Origin: Elmis aenea
Lineage: Eukaryota > Arthropoda > Insecta > Coleoptera > Elmidae
NCBI GenBank assembly: GCA_947652605.1
Contig: OX393576.1
Span: 64,642,966 to 64,706,965, forward strand
Direction of reading: 5' to 3'
DNA: 64,000 bases
The translations under genes were made by a program, and so were the position numbers. Positions within the stretch are counted from its first letter, which is position 1, and each line of letters begins with the position of its first letter. Below, piece after piece: positions 41,101-50,228 of the stretch. Under the pieces are notes generated by a model that saw only the letters and a program-made list of their open reading frames with translations, searched no databases and had not been told where the DNA came from.

Positions 41101-44100
41101 CCGTGGGGATTTGATATTAAAATTGACTCTTTGTAGCAGACGTCAAGCTCAAGAATCACATTAAATAGAATTTTGTTTTACCAAGTTAAGTACTATTTAT
41201 GTTTTGTAATATACAAAGTTTATATATAATTTACATTCATTGAATAAAGTAAAATTAAAAACAGTTTTTCCCATGTTCCTTTTTTTATTTGTAGTATATA
41301 TTAAACTTATCCTTTTTCGAAATTTGGTCGACTATTATTATAGGGGGGCATTGAAAACATTTGAGGTGTTGAGGTGGTTCAGAAAAGGTTGGGAAACACT
41401 GATTTAAACCAATGCATTTGATCCCCAAGACCTGGCCCTAATAACAAAAATATGTAAGAAGCCCAAGTATAGTATCATTAAAAGGCGTATTTACACATGA
41501 ACACATGTTGCACTAAGGGGAAAATCTAGGGTGTAAAAAGATCATAAATGGTGCGCATATTGCGTGGTCCTATCATTTTATGACGACAAGTATGAAGTAG
41601 TTGGATTAAACAGAAAATGTGTTTTAGTTAAGTTACGACTTTTGAAACGACACGAGGTTTAACTACACTCACAAGATGTTTTCATTTTATTAGAAGTTGT
41701 TTACGTTGTATTATTTTTAAGTTATTTAAACCAGGGCTGCGGAGTCGGTAAAAACAAATTCGACTACGACTCCTGATAATTTTAGTAGTTCGACTCCGAG
41801 TAGGGACAAAATTAAATACTAAGACATATTTTATGGTGTGTGTAATATAAAAAATTAAATAAATAAATAAATAAACAGGGTGATTGATATTCGAGTTTAA
41901 GCATGGGGATCTCGCTTATTATAATAGCTAGCTAGAATATAGGTGTAAATTTGGCAAAGTTACTGAATTTGTGGCTCATTAATAATCCGAAAAGAAATTG
42001 GAAATATCTCAAACGGTATCCGAGAAAATTAGGAAAAACCGGAAAATACGATTTTTGAAGATAGTCTGAACTTCTTTGGAGTATAAAATATTTTAGATGT
42101 GTAAAAACATTGCTGAAGCAACTTTTTAAGCCGCATCGGATAGTAATCACTGATTTATTCTGGATCGATTCGTTTTTGTTTTATGACAACCAACTTTATT
42201 TTTTCTTGTGGGCGCAAATTTTGCTATTTACATATACAAATAGAATTATTTTTTCTGAATTGATGTATCACACATGGTATTTTACATCTACATTAACTGC
42301 CAAATTTGTACAACAAATTTGGACAACAATCTCTATAAATCAGGCAGCCCGGTCGTTGTAGTTTATGTCGTCACCATGACAACCAATCAACAAATTCAAG
42401 AATTTGAAATCTTATTACGTCACCGTAATAAGTTCGTATAAATGAATTTCAGTAACGAAGAAAAACGCGATATGCTGCGAATTTTTTATTCATTGAATAG
42501 GAATTCTACGGTGTCAAGGCAACGATATGCAGAAATATATCAAAAAAGAAGACAACCCTAGCATACATGTTTTTGTACTTTGGACAGAAGCTTGGGTGAA
42601 TATGGGACTTTTGCCAAACCAAGAAAAAAATATGGCAGAAAGGTTTCTGATGAAAATAAAGAAACTATAATTTAATTTTAACGTAATCTTTACACATCTT
42701 AATTAAAACAAAATATGCCACAGTAATTTGTAATTAAAGTTTTCTTGTATATAATAATCAGTTTCGTTGGCGCAACTATATTATACCTCAGTTTCTCGGT
42801 ACAGAACGCTAGACAGTAAAACTTGGCGCAACTAAAATAAATTCTACTGGGATTAGTCCTGTATATAGGGCTTATTTGTTCGTGAAGAACACTCGTTCAA
42901 GCGGAGAATTAGCTTGCTCAACACGCAACTTCTGGTCAAAGCTGATGACCAACCATGACTACACCAAGAAACTAGATCATATCGCAGTTTAAGATTATTA
43001 AAATTCAACAGTCGTTTCTTCCAAATTTATCTCAACTTCACGTGTAACGTAAAATATTCTAAGTTTGTTTATGGACGTAGCTAAATCAAAAGTTACATAA
43101 AATCATCATTCAAGGACAGAAATATACAGGGTGCCCCAGATTATATTTCCAGCATGGGGATCTCGCTTATTATAAGAGATACAGGTTTGTTTAAAATAGA
43201 TGAATTATTCCTTAGTGTGAGAGGAGCCACAATCAATTTTTAAAAGTACAAAATTCCTCGTGCTTCAGATATTTTAGCAAAAAATATGAAAATGTTGAAT
43301 TTCTTTTTTTTCTCATAACTTTTTTGTCTTAAACATTAGAACAATTTTATTTGTACCTTTTCTTGTTCCTTTTTTATGTAGAATGTAACCACTGTTTTAG
43401 TTTTTTTTTATCACTTACCATTTTCGAGATATTACCCCTAATTTCATTTTTTCTTCTGGGCCGCGAAGTTGGCTATGGAATTGTTAAATGTGCTTTTTTT
43501 CTCTCTCTTAAATGAGATATTACTTGCTTTATCTATTTTTATAAATAAGTCACAAAATCAAGATAAATCCTATTTAACCCATCACTTATCAAGCTATCTA
43601 TTAAAATAAAAACAACTAATTAAATGTCAAATGATAGTTACTATTTGTATCATTTATTAGAATTTTATAGTATTGTTGTGTAATTTGATAGTCTTTGTAG
43701 CACATTTGTTATCACATAATTATGAGCACATTTACAACTAAATAATTAAAAAATTTATATGTTAAAATGCTACCTACATTCTTTGCCATAGAAACTTTGT
43801 AAAAACTGATAATTCTAATTCTTCACTGATTTGTTTTGGATTTTTGGTTGGTTTCTCGAAAAAACCATATTCTTTTAAATTTAAATGATACCGCAGAGAA
43901 ATGGTAACTGTCATTTGACATTTGATTAGTTGTTTTTTGTTTCTATTTTCATAAATAGCTTGATAAGTGATGGGTAAAATACGATTTTTCTTGATTTTGT
44001 GACTTATTTATAAAAAAAAGATATAGCAAGTAATATCTCATTAGGAAGAGAGAGCAAAGCACATTTAACTATTCCATAGCCAACTTCGCAGCCCATAAGG

Positions 44101-47100
44101 AAAAATAAAATTAGGAACTAAGGAATAATTCACCTAACTTAAACAAACCTGTATCTTCTAAAATAAGTGAGATCCCCATGCTGGAAATCTAATCTGGGAC
44201 ACCCTGTATATCCCTGGAAAGATTCGTCTAGTAATTAAAACAATTGTGTTAAGTAATGCGAAATTATTCATTGGAGCGCTACCAAATGAAATATCACCTG
44301 AATTTAAATGAAAATGAATCAATAAAGAAAACTGCAGCATTTAATAATTTAACAATGCAAATGAACATTAATTGTTTGTCGCTTTTCCAATATTAGAATA
44401 AAAATTACGGTATAAAAGCCAACACAACAACGCTAAACTTACAACAATGTACACCATAATTGCAATGTAATTTGCGCTCTCACTATTATAAAACAATGTT
44501 GCATCATAATGAAGCACAAATATTTACACTTCTGTAGGACGCACGGTATTAAAAGAAAACAAAAACGATTTCACGTTTGGTAAGTGTACAATGGTAACTA
44601 GATGGTAGGTAAGTTTCAACAAGTGGGACGATAACACGCACTGATAATCTCTTTGTCCTCAATTACAACAGTATAATTGTCACAGGATCGAAAGCGTCAA
44701 AAATTGCAATATAACCAGTAATAATCTCATATAATAATAAATGCTTAGCAGGAACTTCCATCAATATTGCGAGACTGAATCGGTTGAGTAAATCAGGGTG
44801 TTTTTTTGCAAGTCTTGAAGTCAAGAAACTGAAACTTTTACTACACAATACCAACAAATTTTATCGAAATTCTACAACAGCAGCTCATACTAATTTCCAT
44901 TAAGAACATTATTCGAAACTCGATTTAAATAAACGTTTTTTTTTTTCATTTAATCTTAGTTCGATTGGCAGAATACTCTAGTTTCTAGCTCTTAATCAAT
45001 CAAAACTGTTTGAAAGTCTCTATTCAGTCTTTATTCTACATATATTGATACAAAGAGACACCAACAAGTGGAACAACTATCAGTTTAGAACGAAATTCAC
45101 TCGTAATATGAAGACCATCTGCACTAGGGGGTATTAAAGATAATTGAGCACGTCAGTTTACTAACTGCTAAACTTATTAATTAAGCATAAAATCTATAGG
45201 TACACTAACATGAAATTTACACACATTGCACATTGATTTAACATTTAACTGATGGCTCAAAATTTGTTTTTTTCTTTTGTCTTTGTTCTACCAAAACAAA
45301 AGCATATATTTACTCCCAAAAACAACAATGCTCATATAATTTCTACAATTAACTAAGCATTTATTGATAATAATTTATTATTTGTCGGAGATAATGACCA
45401 ACGGGGGAATCCAATATAGAGGCCAGTGACACAACATTTCCTGCATGAATCATACTCAACCTCCGTTGTAGGTAATGGAAACAGACAGGTTGAAAATTTA
45501 ATGAACTATAGCGCTTGAAACACAACATATACGCAATCGCTGATGTTCCAGCAGTCTGAAAACGTAAAAACAATGGAATATTTTGTCATTTTTCGATCGC
45601 AAATTTAATTTAAAACGAAAATACGTCTACACCGGTACACCACAAACATCGCGAATTCATCAATATAGGTATTATAAAACTAACAACGATCCCTTCAAGA
45701 AACTAAAACCACAAAAATCATGTAAGATTTTCGCTTTCAAAACATTTTCTAAGTCTGCGTTTTCATTACAAGCGTATTCGCGCGAATGAGCTTCGCGCGT
45801 ACGCGTCCGTATTCACGCGACTGAAACAAACCAACGCAAGCATATAAGAGCGGTTACACTACAAGCGAGAATTCGCTCGAAACCACTTTCATATGCTTGC
45901 ATTGGTTTCTTTGATTCGCGCGTATACGGTCGCATACGCGCGAAGCCCATCGCGCGAATACGGCTGTACTGTAACCGCAGCCTAGGATCTTCTTGCGTAG
46001 AAATTTTTTGCTTTAAATATAACTAATTTGCGAGGATTTCAAATATTTCCAATTTAGTATTGTAATCTAATTAATGTATGACTAACCAAATTTCAAAAAT
46101 AGCGTGGGTGCGACATATTACAATTATTTTTATTGTTAAAACACAATCAGAAGTTCGTTAAAAGAATACAATAGCAACACCCACAGTCAATTTACGTTAT
46201 CGCGTTTAGTATGAATGTTTGATTATAATTTACACAATAATAAAATAGGTGATTGGTCACAATTTCTTAAAATGCGGTATTTTACTTTGCCAATTGCTTT
46301 ATTGCGCGAATGTTGCTGCTAAACGAGAGTAAATAACGGGAGACGATTGTAAACCATCATCCATCACGAATTTGTTAGTTGAATATTAATAGTTACATCC
46401 GTTAAGTATCCGTTTGCCTTCGTTAACTTCTAAAAAGGCTGGGGTACATAACCGCAATAAAATATGCATTTAAATTAAGTCATAATAGGGAACTGACAAA
46501 ATTGAATTACACGTAATGAACTGTTGCCAGATGATTTGCTCAATACATGAAAATAAATTGTTAATTTTGCTGGCAGGTGTTTTAATTAAGATTTTGTATT
46601 ACAGATACCTGCTGAACATTTTGTTGTTACTATTTGCACTTATAAATTAATGTATGAACGTCGAAAACATGTAAAAAATTATACACAATCTTTAAATAAT
46701 AACATGTACAGGGTAGTCCAAATTCGATGGGATTGCATGGGTATCTCGGTTAATATTTAAGATAGAGAAACGGTTAAATTACCAAAAATGTGCAGTTTTT
46801 TGAGACAAACTCAGAACCGTTTTCAAAAATATTCTATCATTTCCGGTTTTCGAGTTATTGAATAGAAAGTGTTTTTTTGTCATATTAATAATGTGTCATA
46901 TCTCCGTTATTGTTGTAAATATCGAAAATATTTATTAAGATTATTTTTAGATATTTTTATGTTTAATTTCATTATACTAAAAAAAAAATTTTTACGCTCG
47001 CTGTTAAAAAGTTATGACACAAAATTACCTTATTTTTAAATGGAAGCGATAGTTGGCTATGACATATTTAAATTCCTAATTTTTTTCTCATTCCAAATAC

Positions 47101-48680
47101 ATAAGGGTCGATGTATTTATTTTTAATAATACGCAAGTTATGAAGGTTTTTTAGGTTTTTTTTCTAGGAAAATCATAGTAGGCTATGAAAACAAAAACCA
47201 AACAAGGTGTAAAACCTTACAAAACTCATGTGGTACAAGTTACCAAGGTTTTTTAATTTTTTGTGGAGATAAACATTGTAAATATTTGAAAATAAGAAAA
47301 CAACGATATAGTCGGTATCAGCATCAGCAGTAATGTAGGATATTGTTGTTTATCTTATGTTCAAAAAATTTCGTATTTATCTCAATAACAAATTAAAAAA
47401 CCTTGGTAACTTGTACCACATGAGTTTTATAAGGTTTTACACCTTGTTTATTTTTTGTTTTCACAGCCTACTATGATTTTCTTTAAAAAAAAAAAACTAA
47501 AAAACCTTTATATCTTGCGTATTGTTGAAAATAAATACATCAACCCTTATATATTTGAAATGAGAAAAAAATGAGGAATTTAAATAGGTCATAGCCCACT
47601 ATCGTTTCCGTTTAAAAAAAGGTAAGTTTGTGTCATAACTTTTTAACGGCGAGCGTAATTTTTTTTTTAAAGTATAATCAAATTTAACATAAAAATATCC
47701 AAAAATAATCTTAATAAATATTTTTGATATTTACAACAATAACGGAGATATGACACATTATTAATATGACAAAAAACACTTTTTATTCGATAACTCGAAA
47801 ACCGGAAATGATAGAATATTGTTGAAAACGGTTCTGAGTTTGTCTCAAAAAACTGCACATTTTTGGTAGTTTAACCGTTTCTCTATCTTAAATATTAACC
47901 GAGATACCCATGCAATCCCATCGAATTTGGACCACCCTGTACAATAGATAAATTACTCGAGATATGCTGTTTTCAAGAACATTTTTTTACATAACACCCA
48001 ATGCAATATTTAAATATTATCCTTATACTATTCTTTGTTTTAATATCTTCAGTGTTCGGCCACAAAAAAATAATTGCAGGGCATACAGGAGCTAGTTATT
48101 AATTATTTTAATTACTACTGCACCTTTCAACAAATACACAGAAACTGATACAACTTTAAAACTAATAATGCACGATGTATAGTGAGACATATTTTAAAGG
48201 AAATTAACTGCAATTTTTAATAACGAAATAATATACAGGTCGTTCTATTTACAATATAAAAGTTGATATTTGTAGTACGTTTACAAAACACCGTGTACCT
48301 ATAACTTAAAATATTTTTATCAAGTTCGAGAAATAAGGTGTTTTTTTTCAGTATTTTTAAAAATACAATTATTGCACTTTCAATGCATAACAGGATTATA
48401 GAGGACCCTGTATAGCGGAAAAAACGACATTTTGCATTTAACACGCTCATTTTACCAAAATTTTGCTTATTTAAGACAACTTATAACATTATTCGTTTTA
48501 TGAACATGTTTTAAACCCACCAACGTTTTCTTTGGACCAACAAAGGGATGAACACAATATCCAATTGTAAGGATTAGGGTAACCTACGCATTTTGCCAGA
48601 TTCATGGTAATTTACTCACCACTTTCAATATATGGAACCAAGAGGAATAAAAATATAACGTATCCACATTCACTGAACAT
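14123..48680 (-). CDS. kuz: ADAM10/Kuzbanian membrane metalloprotease, 11 coding exons
   Basis: Exons, 5' to 3': 48620-48680, 23258-23515, 22926-23123, 22485-22825, 21836-22000, 21389-21772, 20975-21327, 18562-18967, 18228-18509, 17851-17995, 14123-14223. All junctions are GT-AG and in phase, giving 897 residues. Order: signal peptide 1-20; prodomain with furin site RHKR at 251-254; metalloprotease with [11 protein letters not shown] at 460-470 (zinc His 460, 464, 470; catalytic Glu 461; split by intron 6) and Met-turn near 488; disintegrin-like from ~530; Cys-rich region; membrane span ~763-783; then [14 protein letters not shown]. That post-membrane block and the disintegrin SPSQGPCC mark the ADAM10 branch. 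The family sheds Notch, its ligands and other membrane proteins. The second insect ADAM10-type gene (Kul) is not excluded. Confidence 0.93.
14781..15712. mobile_element. Foldback element in kuz intron 10, 932 bp
   Basis: A near-perfect palindrome. The left end TACAGGGTTCTCGTTTTTCG is mirrored by the right end. Both arms carry GGGGATCTCGTAAACGG with TTACGACTTCGG just inside, and arms of several hundred bases pair. The same family occurs at 59525-60614 and in short form at 28782-28898. There is no coding capacity. Confidence 0.9.
16900..17690. repeat. Dispersed repeat with TACAGGGTG-type ends, kuz intron 10
   Basis: It matches 55190-55872 in TBCD intron 7 along most of its length (for example the stretch with AACTCAAAAACGGTTCATTT). 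It contains several ACAGGGTGTTY / ACACCCTGTA ends: a short palindrome at about 17184-17266, and a right end near 17689. It looks like a composite of nested small foldback elements. Confidence 0.75.
19085..20953. mobile_element. 1.87-kb foldback element filling kuz intron 7
   Basis: Left end TACAGGGTGATTGATTGAG is mirrored by the right end. The arms pair outside-in through GGTTATGACCATAATGGCAT, a GACACTTCCGGA region and GCATTACTTACAGGGTGTCC, then continue to near the centre, so each arm is over 800 bp. The centre (19959-20168) carries a short frame with [20 protein letters not shown] and [14 protein letters not shown]. It resembles the helix-turn-helix part of an IS630/mariner-like transposase. 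The element lies 20 bp from the exon 7 donor. Confidence 0.9.
22101..22175 (-). pseudogene. Decayed duplicate of the 3' end of kuz exon 4
   Basis: Minus-strand 22175-22101 repeats the last ~75 bases of exon 4 (22556-22481), including GGTTTTGCAGAGGTT across the donor and flanking AATAATTAA. The copy has indels and an in-frame stop, and its donor reads GTTAATT. The spacing implies a ~380-bp tandem duplication of the exon end plus intron. The intervening 22176-22470 holds a CpG-rich GGCCGCGGTCGCGGTTACC patch. Confidence 0.75.
23647..23706. mobile_element. 60-bp hAT-type element remnant, kuz intron 1
   Basis: Starts CAGTGTTTCTCAAACTCTCA, a very common hAT end, and ends AATAGCACTG. The flanks are CTCTAAAT and CTCTAATT (7 of 8 match). 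Probably an internally deleted hAT copy. Confidence 0.65.
23715..25759. other. kuz intron 1 segment, nothing recognised
   Basis: AT-rich sequence without recognisable exons or repeats. Open frames here lack splice context and family similarity. Confidence 0.4.
25760..27324. mobile_element. Tc1-like transposon turned into a foldback
   Basis: Ends are TACACGGCCGCC and GGCGGCAGTGTA. The + strand from about 26535 to 27140 reads as Tc1 transposase pieces with frameshifts: [20 protein letters not shown] (the VPTVKHGG...WGCFS block), a degraded WPPQSPDLNP-like region and a C-terminal end. The left half (to ~26400) carries the same C-terminal part inverted, so the element is a long inverted duplication of its own 3' half. 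Dead copy within kuz intron 1. Confidence 0.9.
27325..28781. other. kuz intron 1 segment, nothing recognised
   Basis: AT-rich, with no convincing exon, RNA gene or repeat end. Confidence 0.4.
28782..28898. mobile_element. 117-bp foldback MITE
   Basis: TACAGGGTGGTCCACGTAG at the left and ACCACCCTGTA at the right. Just inside the left end is GGGATCTCGTTAACGGTAAG, shared with the elements at 14781 and 59525. It is a minimal internally deleted member. Confidence 0.85.
29037..30140. mobile_element. Non-autonomous hAT element, 1.1 kb
   Basis: Starts CAGGGTGGATAAAAATCAAG and ends TCTGCTCAACCCTG. A perfect 8-bp target duplication ATTTAAAG flanks it (29029-29036, 30141-30148). Many GATTTAAATC-like units lie near both ends. 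The middle carries ACAGGGCGAGTCACC (from ~29346) and ACAGGGGTGTTC (~29646), possibly a nested insertion. A short relative is at 53813-54006. Confidence 0.88.
30883..32985 (-). CDS. Poly-C2H2 zinc-finger protein, intronless, nested in kuz intron 1
   Basis: The 700-residue protein has an acidic N-terminus (1-115) with no KRAB, BTB or ZAD domain that I recognise. A degenerate finger (~118-143, second Cys missing) precedes twenty consecutive fingers, mostly [11 protein letters not shown]...H...H with TGEK-type linkers (147-698). Nineteen keep both Cys and both His; one (ending HMKFQF) lacks the last His. Such arrays bind DNA as transcription or chromatin factors (family knowledge); the target is unknown. 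A TTTTCACAG acceptor 9 bases before the ATG suggests a 5' UTR intron. Near-identical finger pairs ([11 protein letters not shown] then [11 protein letters not shown]) recur, showing duplication inside the gene. Two linkers lost a Gly (HTEK). Transcribed in the same direction as kuz. Confidence 0.93.
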   Translation of the reverse strand: MESTNDNQIKIEQDEYKLQCLDKDLKPDDSKWFEVKDEFANILKSENFIEDCLDKFKIANSQNEQSEVTTLDKLACLEDNEMLVLNDVNDIFPVMSNNKLQERDEIQLQENSLGQIPHKCEKSDESFTSSSDRKVHLGTNSGEKLFKCDICGKRFTQNCRLKAHMKIHTGEKPFKCDICGLCFTQNFRRKAHMKIHTEKPFKCDICEKCFTHDSKRKVHMSIHTGEKPFKCDICGLCFTQNCRRKAHMKIHTREKPFKCDICGKCFTQNSKLKTHMRTHTGETPFKCDICGKRFRKNGERNVHMRIHTGERPFKCEICGLCFTQNCRRKAHMKIHTEKPFKCDICGKCFTHDSKRKVHMSIHTGEKPFKCDICGLCFTQNCRRKAHMKIHNREKPFKCEICGKCFTHDSKLKDHMKIHTSEKPFKCDICGKRFSQRGRLNQHMKFQFCKKSHKCDICGKCFRKNCERNAHMRKHTGERPFKCDICGKYFTQNSRRKAHMKIHTGEKPFKCDICGKCFTHDSKRKVHMRIHTGEKPFKCDVCEKCFAQKERLNDHIRLHTGERPFKCNICEKSFRIKAKLKFHLRIHTGENPFKCDICKKSFRYNSARTIHMRKHTGENPFKCDICGKCFTINRNREVHMKKHTGENPFKCDICKKSFRDDSERTVHMRTHTVEKQYECALCCKCFISECDLKTHVLKTHW
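33119..34870 (-). repeat. Broken-up copy of the zinc-finger gene's 3' flank
   Basis: Blocks of 30403-30870, just downstream of the zinc-finger stop, recur here in the same order. TTTGGATCAATGTCAAAT is at ~30413 and ~33125. ATTACAAACATACTGCA is at ~33640 (compare ~30550). ACTAACGAAA..TTGACTC is at ~30708 and ~33703. TTAACTATTAAACAA is at ~30826 and ~34809. The second copy is longer, with insertions. A CpG-richer patch at 33250-33470 lies within it and is not identified. Confidence 0.65.
35341..35383 (-). mobile_element. 3' tail of the 10780-type retrotransposon
   Basis: The reverse complement matches the last ~43 bases of the retrotransposon at 11940-11982 (TCCTACACCTAAC then AGAAGGACT and CTAAATAAATAAA). 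It is a severely 5'-truncated insertion, abutted directly by the foldback at 35386. Confidence 0.8.
35386..35966. mobile_element. Foldback element, 581 bp
   Basis: TACAGGGTGTTTCTTAAAT at the left is mirrored at the right end. Arms carry GGTGGTGATTCC and CGAAAATTAAGGGG with complements on the other side. A left-arm copy of the same family lies at 54733-55170. The open frame inside is part of the arms. Confidence 0.9.
36085..36150. repeat. Short palindrome with GGGATTAACCC units
   Basis: AACCCGGGATTAACCCTGGG faces GGGATTAACCCAGGGTTAAA, giving a compact hairpin. Likely the core of a small MITE; ends not resolved. Confidence 0.55.
37434..37793. mobile_element. Foldback MITE with nested inverted repeats
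   Basis: TTCTCACAACCGTTGAAAAA (near 37527) is mirrored at about 37761-37785, giving arms of ~32 bp. A second inverted pair, GAGCAAAGTAC / GTACTTTGCTC, lies at 37436-37505, and GCTCACGAG-type motifs recur inside. No coding capacity. Confidence 0.65.
37977..38171. mobile_element. hAT-type MITE, 195 bp
   Basis: Starts CAGGGCTGTCAAATGTCAGC and ends TTTCCCAACCCTG. Flanking 8-mers are CTCGAACC and CTCTAACC (7 of 8). GC-rich GCGGCCCGCG near the left end resembles the MITE at 60737. Confidence 0.75.
38221..38548. mobile_element. MITE with TAAGGCTGCGTTCA ends, 328 bp
   Basis: Left TAAGGCTGCGTTCACATAGA is mirrored by the right end (TATATGAACGCAGCTTA). The arms continue with AAAAGTATTG and GTAGCGTAA-type units. 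The end type recurs at 45749-45984. Superfamily not assigned. Confidence 0.75.
39896..41401 (+). mobile_element. Decayed hAT transposon with ZBED5/SCAND3-like transposase
   Basis: Ends are TAGTATTGCCC and GGGAAACACTG, imperfect inverted repeats, flanked by ATCTAAAC and ATTTAAAC (7 of 8). The + strand gives broken hAT transposase: [20 protein letters not shown] then [51 protein letters not shown], and near 41000 the RNase-H-fold C-terminal block [15 protein letters not shown]. Many stops and frameshifts. A smaller MITE is inserted at 40045. Confidence 0.88.
40045..40168. mobile_element. 124-bp hAT-type MITE inside the hAT remnant
   Basis: TAGGGGTGGGCGATAT at the left is mirrored at the right, with a perfect 8-bp target duplication GCTGTTAT (40037-40044, 40169-40176). 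The interior is almost wholly ATCGATATC-type palindromic repeat. It splits the host transposase frame. Confidence 0.92.
41875..42672 (+). mobile_element. One arm of a CAGGGTG element with transposase N-terminus
   Basis: It begins ACAGGGTGATTGATATTCGA with CATGGGGATCTCGCTTATTA just inside, as in the element at 43125. After ~560 bp it reads on the + strand (42442-42672) as [20 protein letters not shown], then [14 protein letters not shown], one stop, and [20 protein letters not shown]. This pattern is the N-terminal DNA-binding part (DUF4817-like) of insect mariner-type transposases (family knowledge). The rest is missing. Confidence 0.75.
43125..44208. mobile_element. Foldback element, 1.08 kb, kuz intron 1
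   Basis: TACAGGGTGCCCCAGATTA is mirrored by the right end. GCATGGGGATCTCGCTTATT lies ~20 bp inside each end. Arms pair through AACAAACCTGTATCT and GAAGTTGGCTATGGAAT. No coding capacity. Confidence 0.92.
45749..45984. mobile_element. CpG-rich MITE with CTGCG ends, 236 bp
   Basis: CTAAGTCTGCGTTTTCATTA and, inverted at the right, CTAGGCTGCGGTTACAGTA, followed by GTATTCGCGCGA units on both sides. CGCG content is far above the AT-rich surroundings. Its ends relate to 38221-38548. Confidence 0.75.
46707..47941. mobile_element. Foldback element, 1.24 kb, kuz intron 1
   Basis: TACAGGGTAGTCCAAATTCG is mirrored by the right end. ATGGGTATCTCGGTTAATAT lies inside each end. Arms are ~600 bp. A closely matching copy is in TBCD intron 10 (51837-52951). 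Confidence 0.93.
48234..48412. mobile_element. Small foldback element, 179 bp
   Basis: TACAGGTCGTTCTATTTAC at the left and GAGGACCCTGTA at the right, with a TA next to each end. Degraded short member of the same end type, ~200 bp downstream of kuz exon 1. Confidence 0.6.
48620..48680 (-). CDS. kuz: kuz exon 1: start codon and signal peptide
   Basis: ATG at 48680-48678 opens [20 protein letters not shown], a typical short signal peptide, and runs into a strong donor (GTGAGTAA). It ends in phase 1, exactly what exon 2 needs, since its acceptor leaves CA CAT CGC and makes Ala-His-Arg. An in-frame stop lies 15 codons upstream of the ATG. In ADAM10 the signal peptide likewise joins a segment matching [13 protein letters not shown] soon after. 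The assignment rests on phase, position and this match, not on a transcript; it makes intron 1 about 25.1 kb long. Confidence 0.75.
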
Positions 48681-49089
48681 TGTCTTGGACTGCACAAGGC
48701 CCACAACCACAAAACACACCCAAATTGCCTAAGCCATTTCCGAAATTACAGCTGACTGTTCGCGAGTACAACACAAACCTTTGTTTAGCTTTAAAAATAC
48801 GCATGCGTATATTTTTAATAGCTTTTCACATTTAATTAAGCACAATTACAGCTAAAACTACTTAGTATTATGTTAATAATATCCTACACGATACTAAAAA
48901 CATAAAATACACGCTGAATCTCTGTTAGTGCACCAACACTACCCAACACAATGTAAACGTTAATTTAGCCATAGTTGCACCAATGTTGTTTATTTAACGA
49001 TTGTATACCATCTTAAGCCATCTGTTATCCATAGGGAAAGAAATAAACAGAAATAATTTTTTTCATGGTTTGCATCTCTGCTAGAATCA

Positions 49090-49441
49090 GTGGCGTAACT
49101 ACAAGTAGGCCCCAAGGACTTTGAGCTTAAATCATACATCAATTTTTTTTACAGAGATCTGCAAAACCTAACGTCATTAGGGTTTTTATCTCTGCTAAAA
49201 TCAGTGGCGTAACTTAAAACTGGGCATTACTTAAGTATTTTTTTAATTCAGTACTATTTCAAGTACTTTTCCAGTACTTAAGACTTGTACTGCAGTACAT
49301 TTTAAAATTAGTTACTTAGGACTTGAATCTCAAGTACTTCGGTGAAAAAACCGGTACTTATTACTTGTATTAGTACATCAGTACCACAAAAATTACTTAT
49401 GTATTTTGTAATATACTGCAGTACAGGTTGGGAAACTCCCA
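49090..49441. mobile_element. Two adjacent hAT-type fragments upstream of kuz
   Basis: CAGTGGCGTAACT, a common hAT end, occurs at 49090 and ~49204, each preceded by TCTCTGCTARAAT. So the first unit is bounded by a copy of its own flank. From ~49221 CTGGGCATTACTTAAGTA starts a run of AGTACTT units on both strands, ending GTACAGGTTGGGAAACTCC. No coding capacity. Confidence 0.6.
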
Positions 49442-50228
49442 TATAAAACCGACTGAGACTGGTAACTAGTTCTGTAAATTATCCCACAGATGGCGATAAC
49501 TCTAAGAACCGTTCGCCATAAATTATCACTAAATGGCAATAAGTCTAAGAACCGGTTTGTGTACAAGATTTTGACATAGTCAGCGAGATTTATAAGCTTT
49601 CGCTTAAAAAATTAGCAAAATTCGAATTTAATCATTAATATTTAACCGAATTTTTAAGTCACTTTTGTTCAAAATAAGATCCTTCCTAGTTAGGGTTGCC
49701 AGAATATCTCTTTTAAAGAGAACATGTCCTCTTTTTTGTCGCGATATTTTTGTTCACTCTCTTTTGTTATTCAGATCATTTTTGTCCTCTTTTTTTTTTA
49801 GTTACTTTTGGTCAGATTTTTAAAAAAATTATAGAACTGAGTCGTTTATAGGCTAAAGCAATAAACTCCACTTTATGATTTTTTTAAAATTTTAGTGTCA
49901 AAGCACTTCATTGATGTTTAACTTTTTATGCTTAAAACCAATTTCTTTAATAATTAGGTTTAACAGCATTAAATGTAAAAAAAAATGACCCTTGAATAAT
50001 AGATTATTTCTTTCAGAATAAACAATTACTCCAGGGATATGCTAGTTAATATATTTTTTACTTATAAATGTTCTGCTTTGTTGGATAAAGTAAAATATGT
50101 TTACATGAAAACTTTATTTTTATACAAATTGTATTATTTACTATGTAGCAAAAGTAAATTATTTGAAAGGAATCCGCTTGAATAAGCCTATACATACTTA
50201 CTATATTTATTGATCAGGCGCCTACTTA

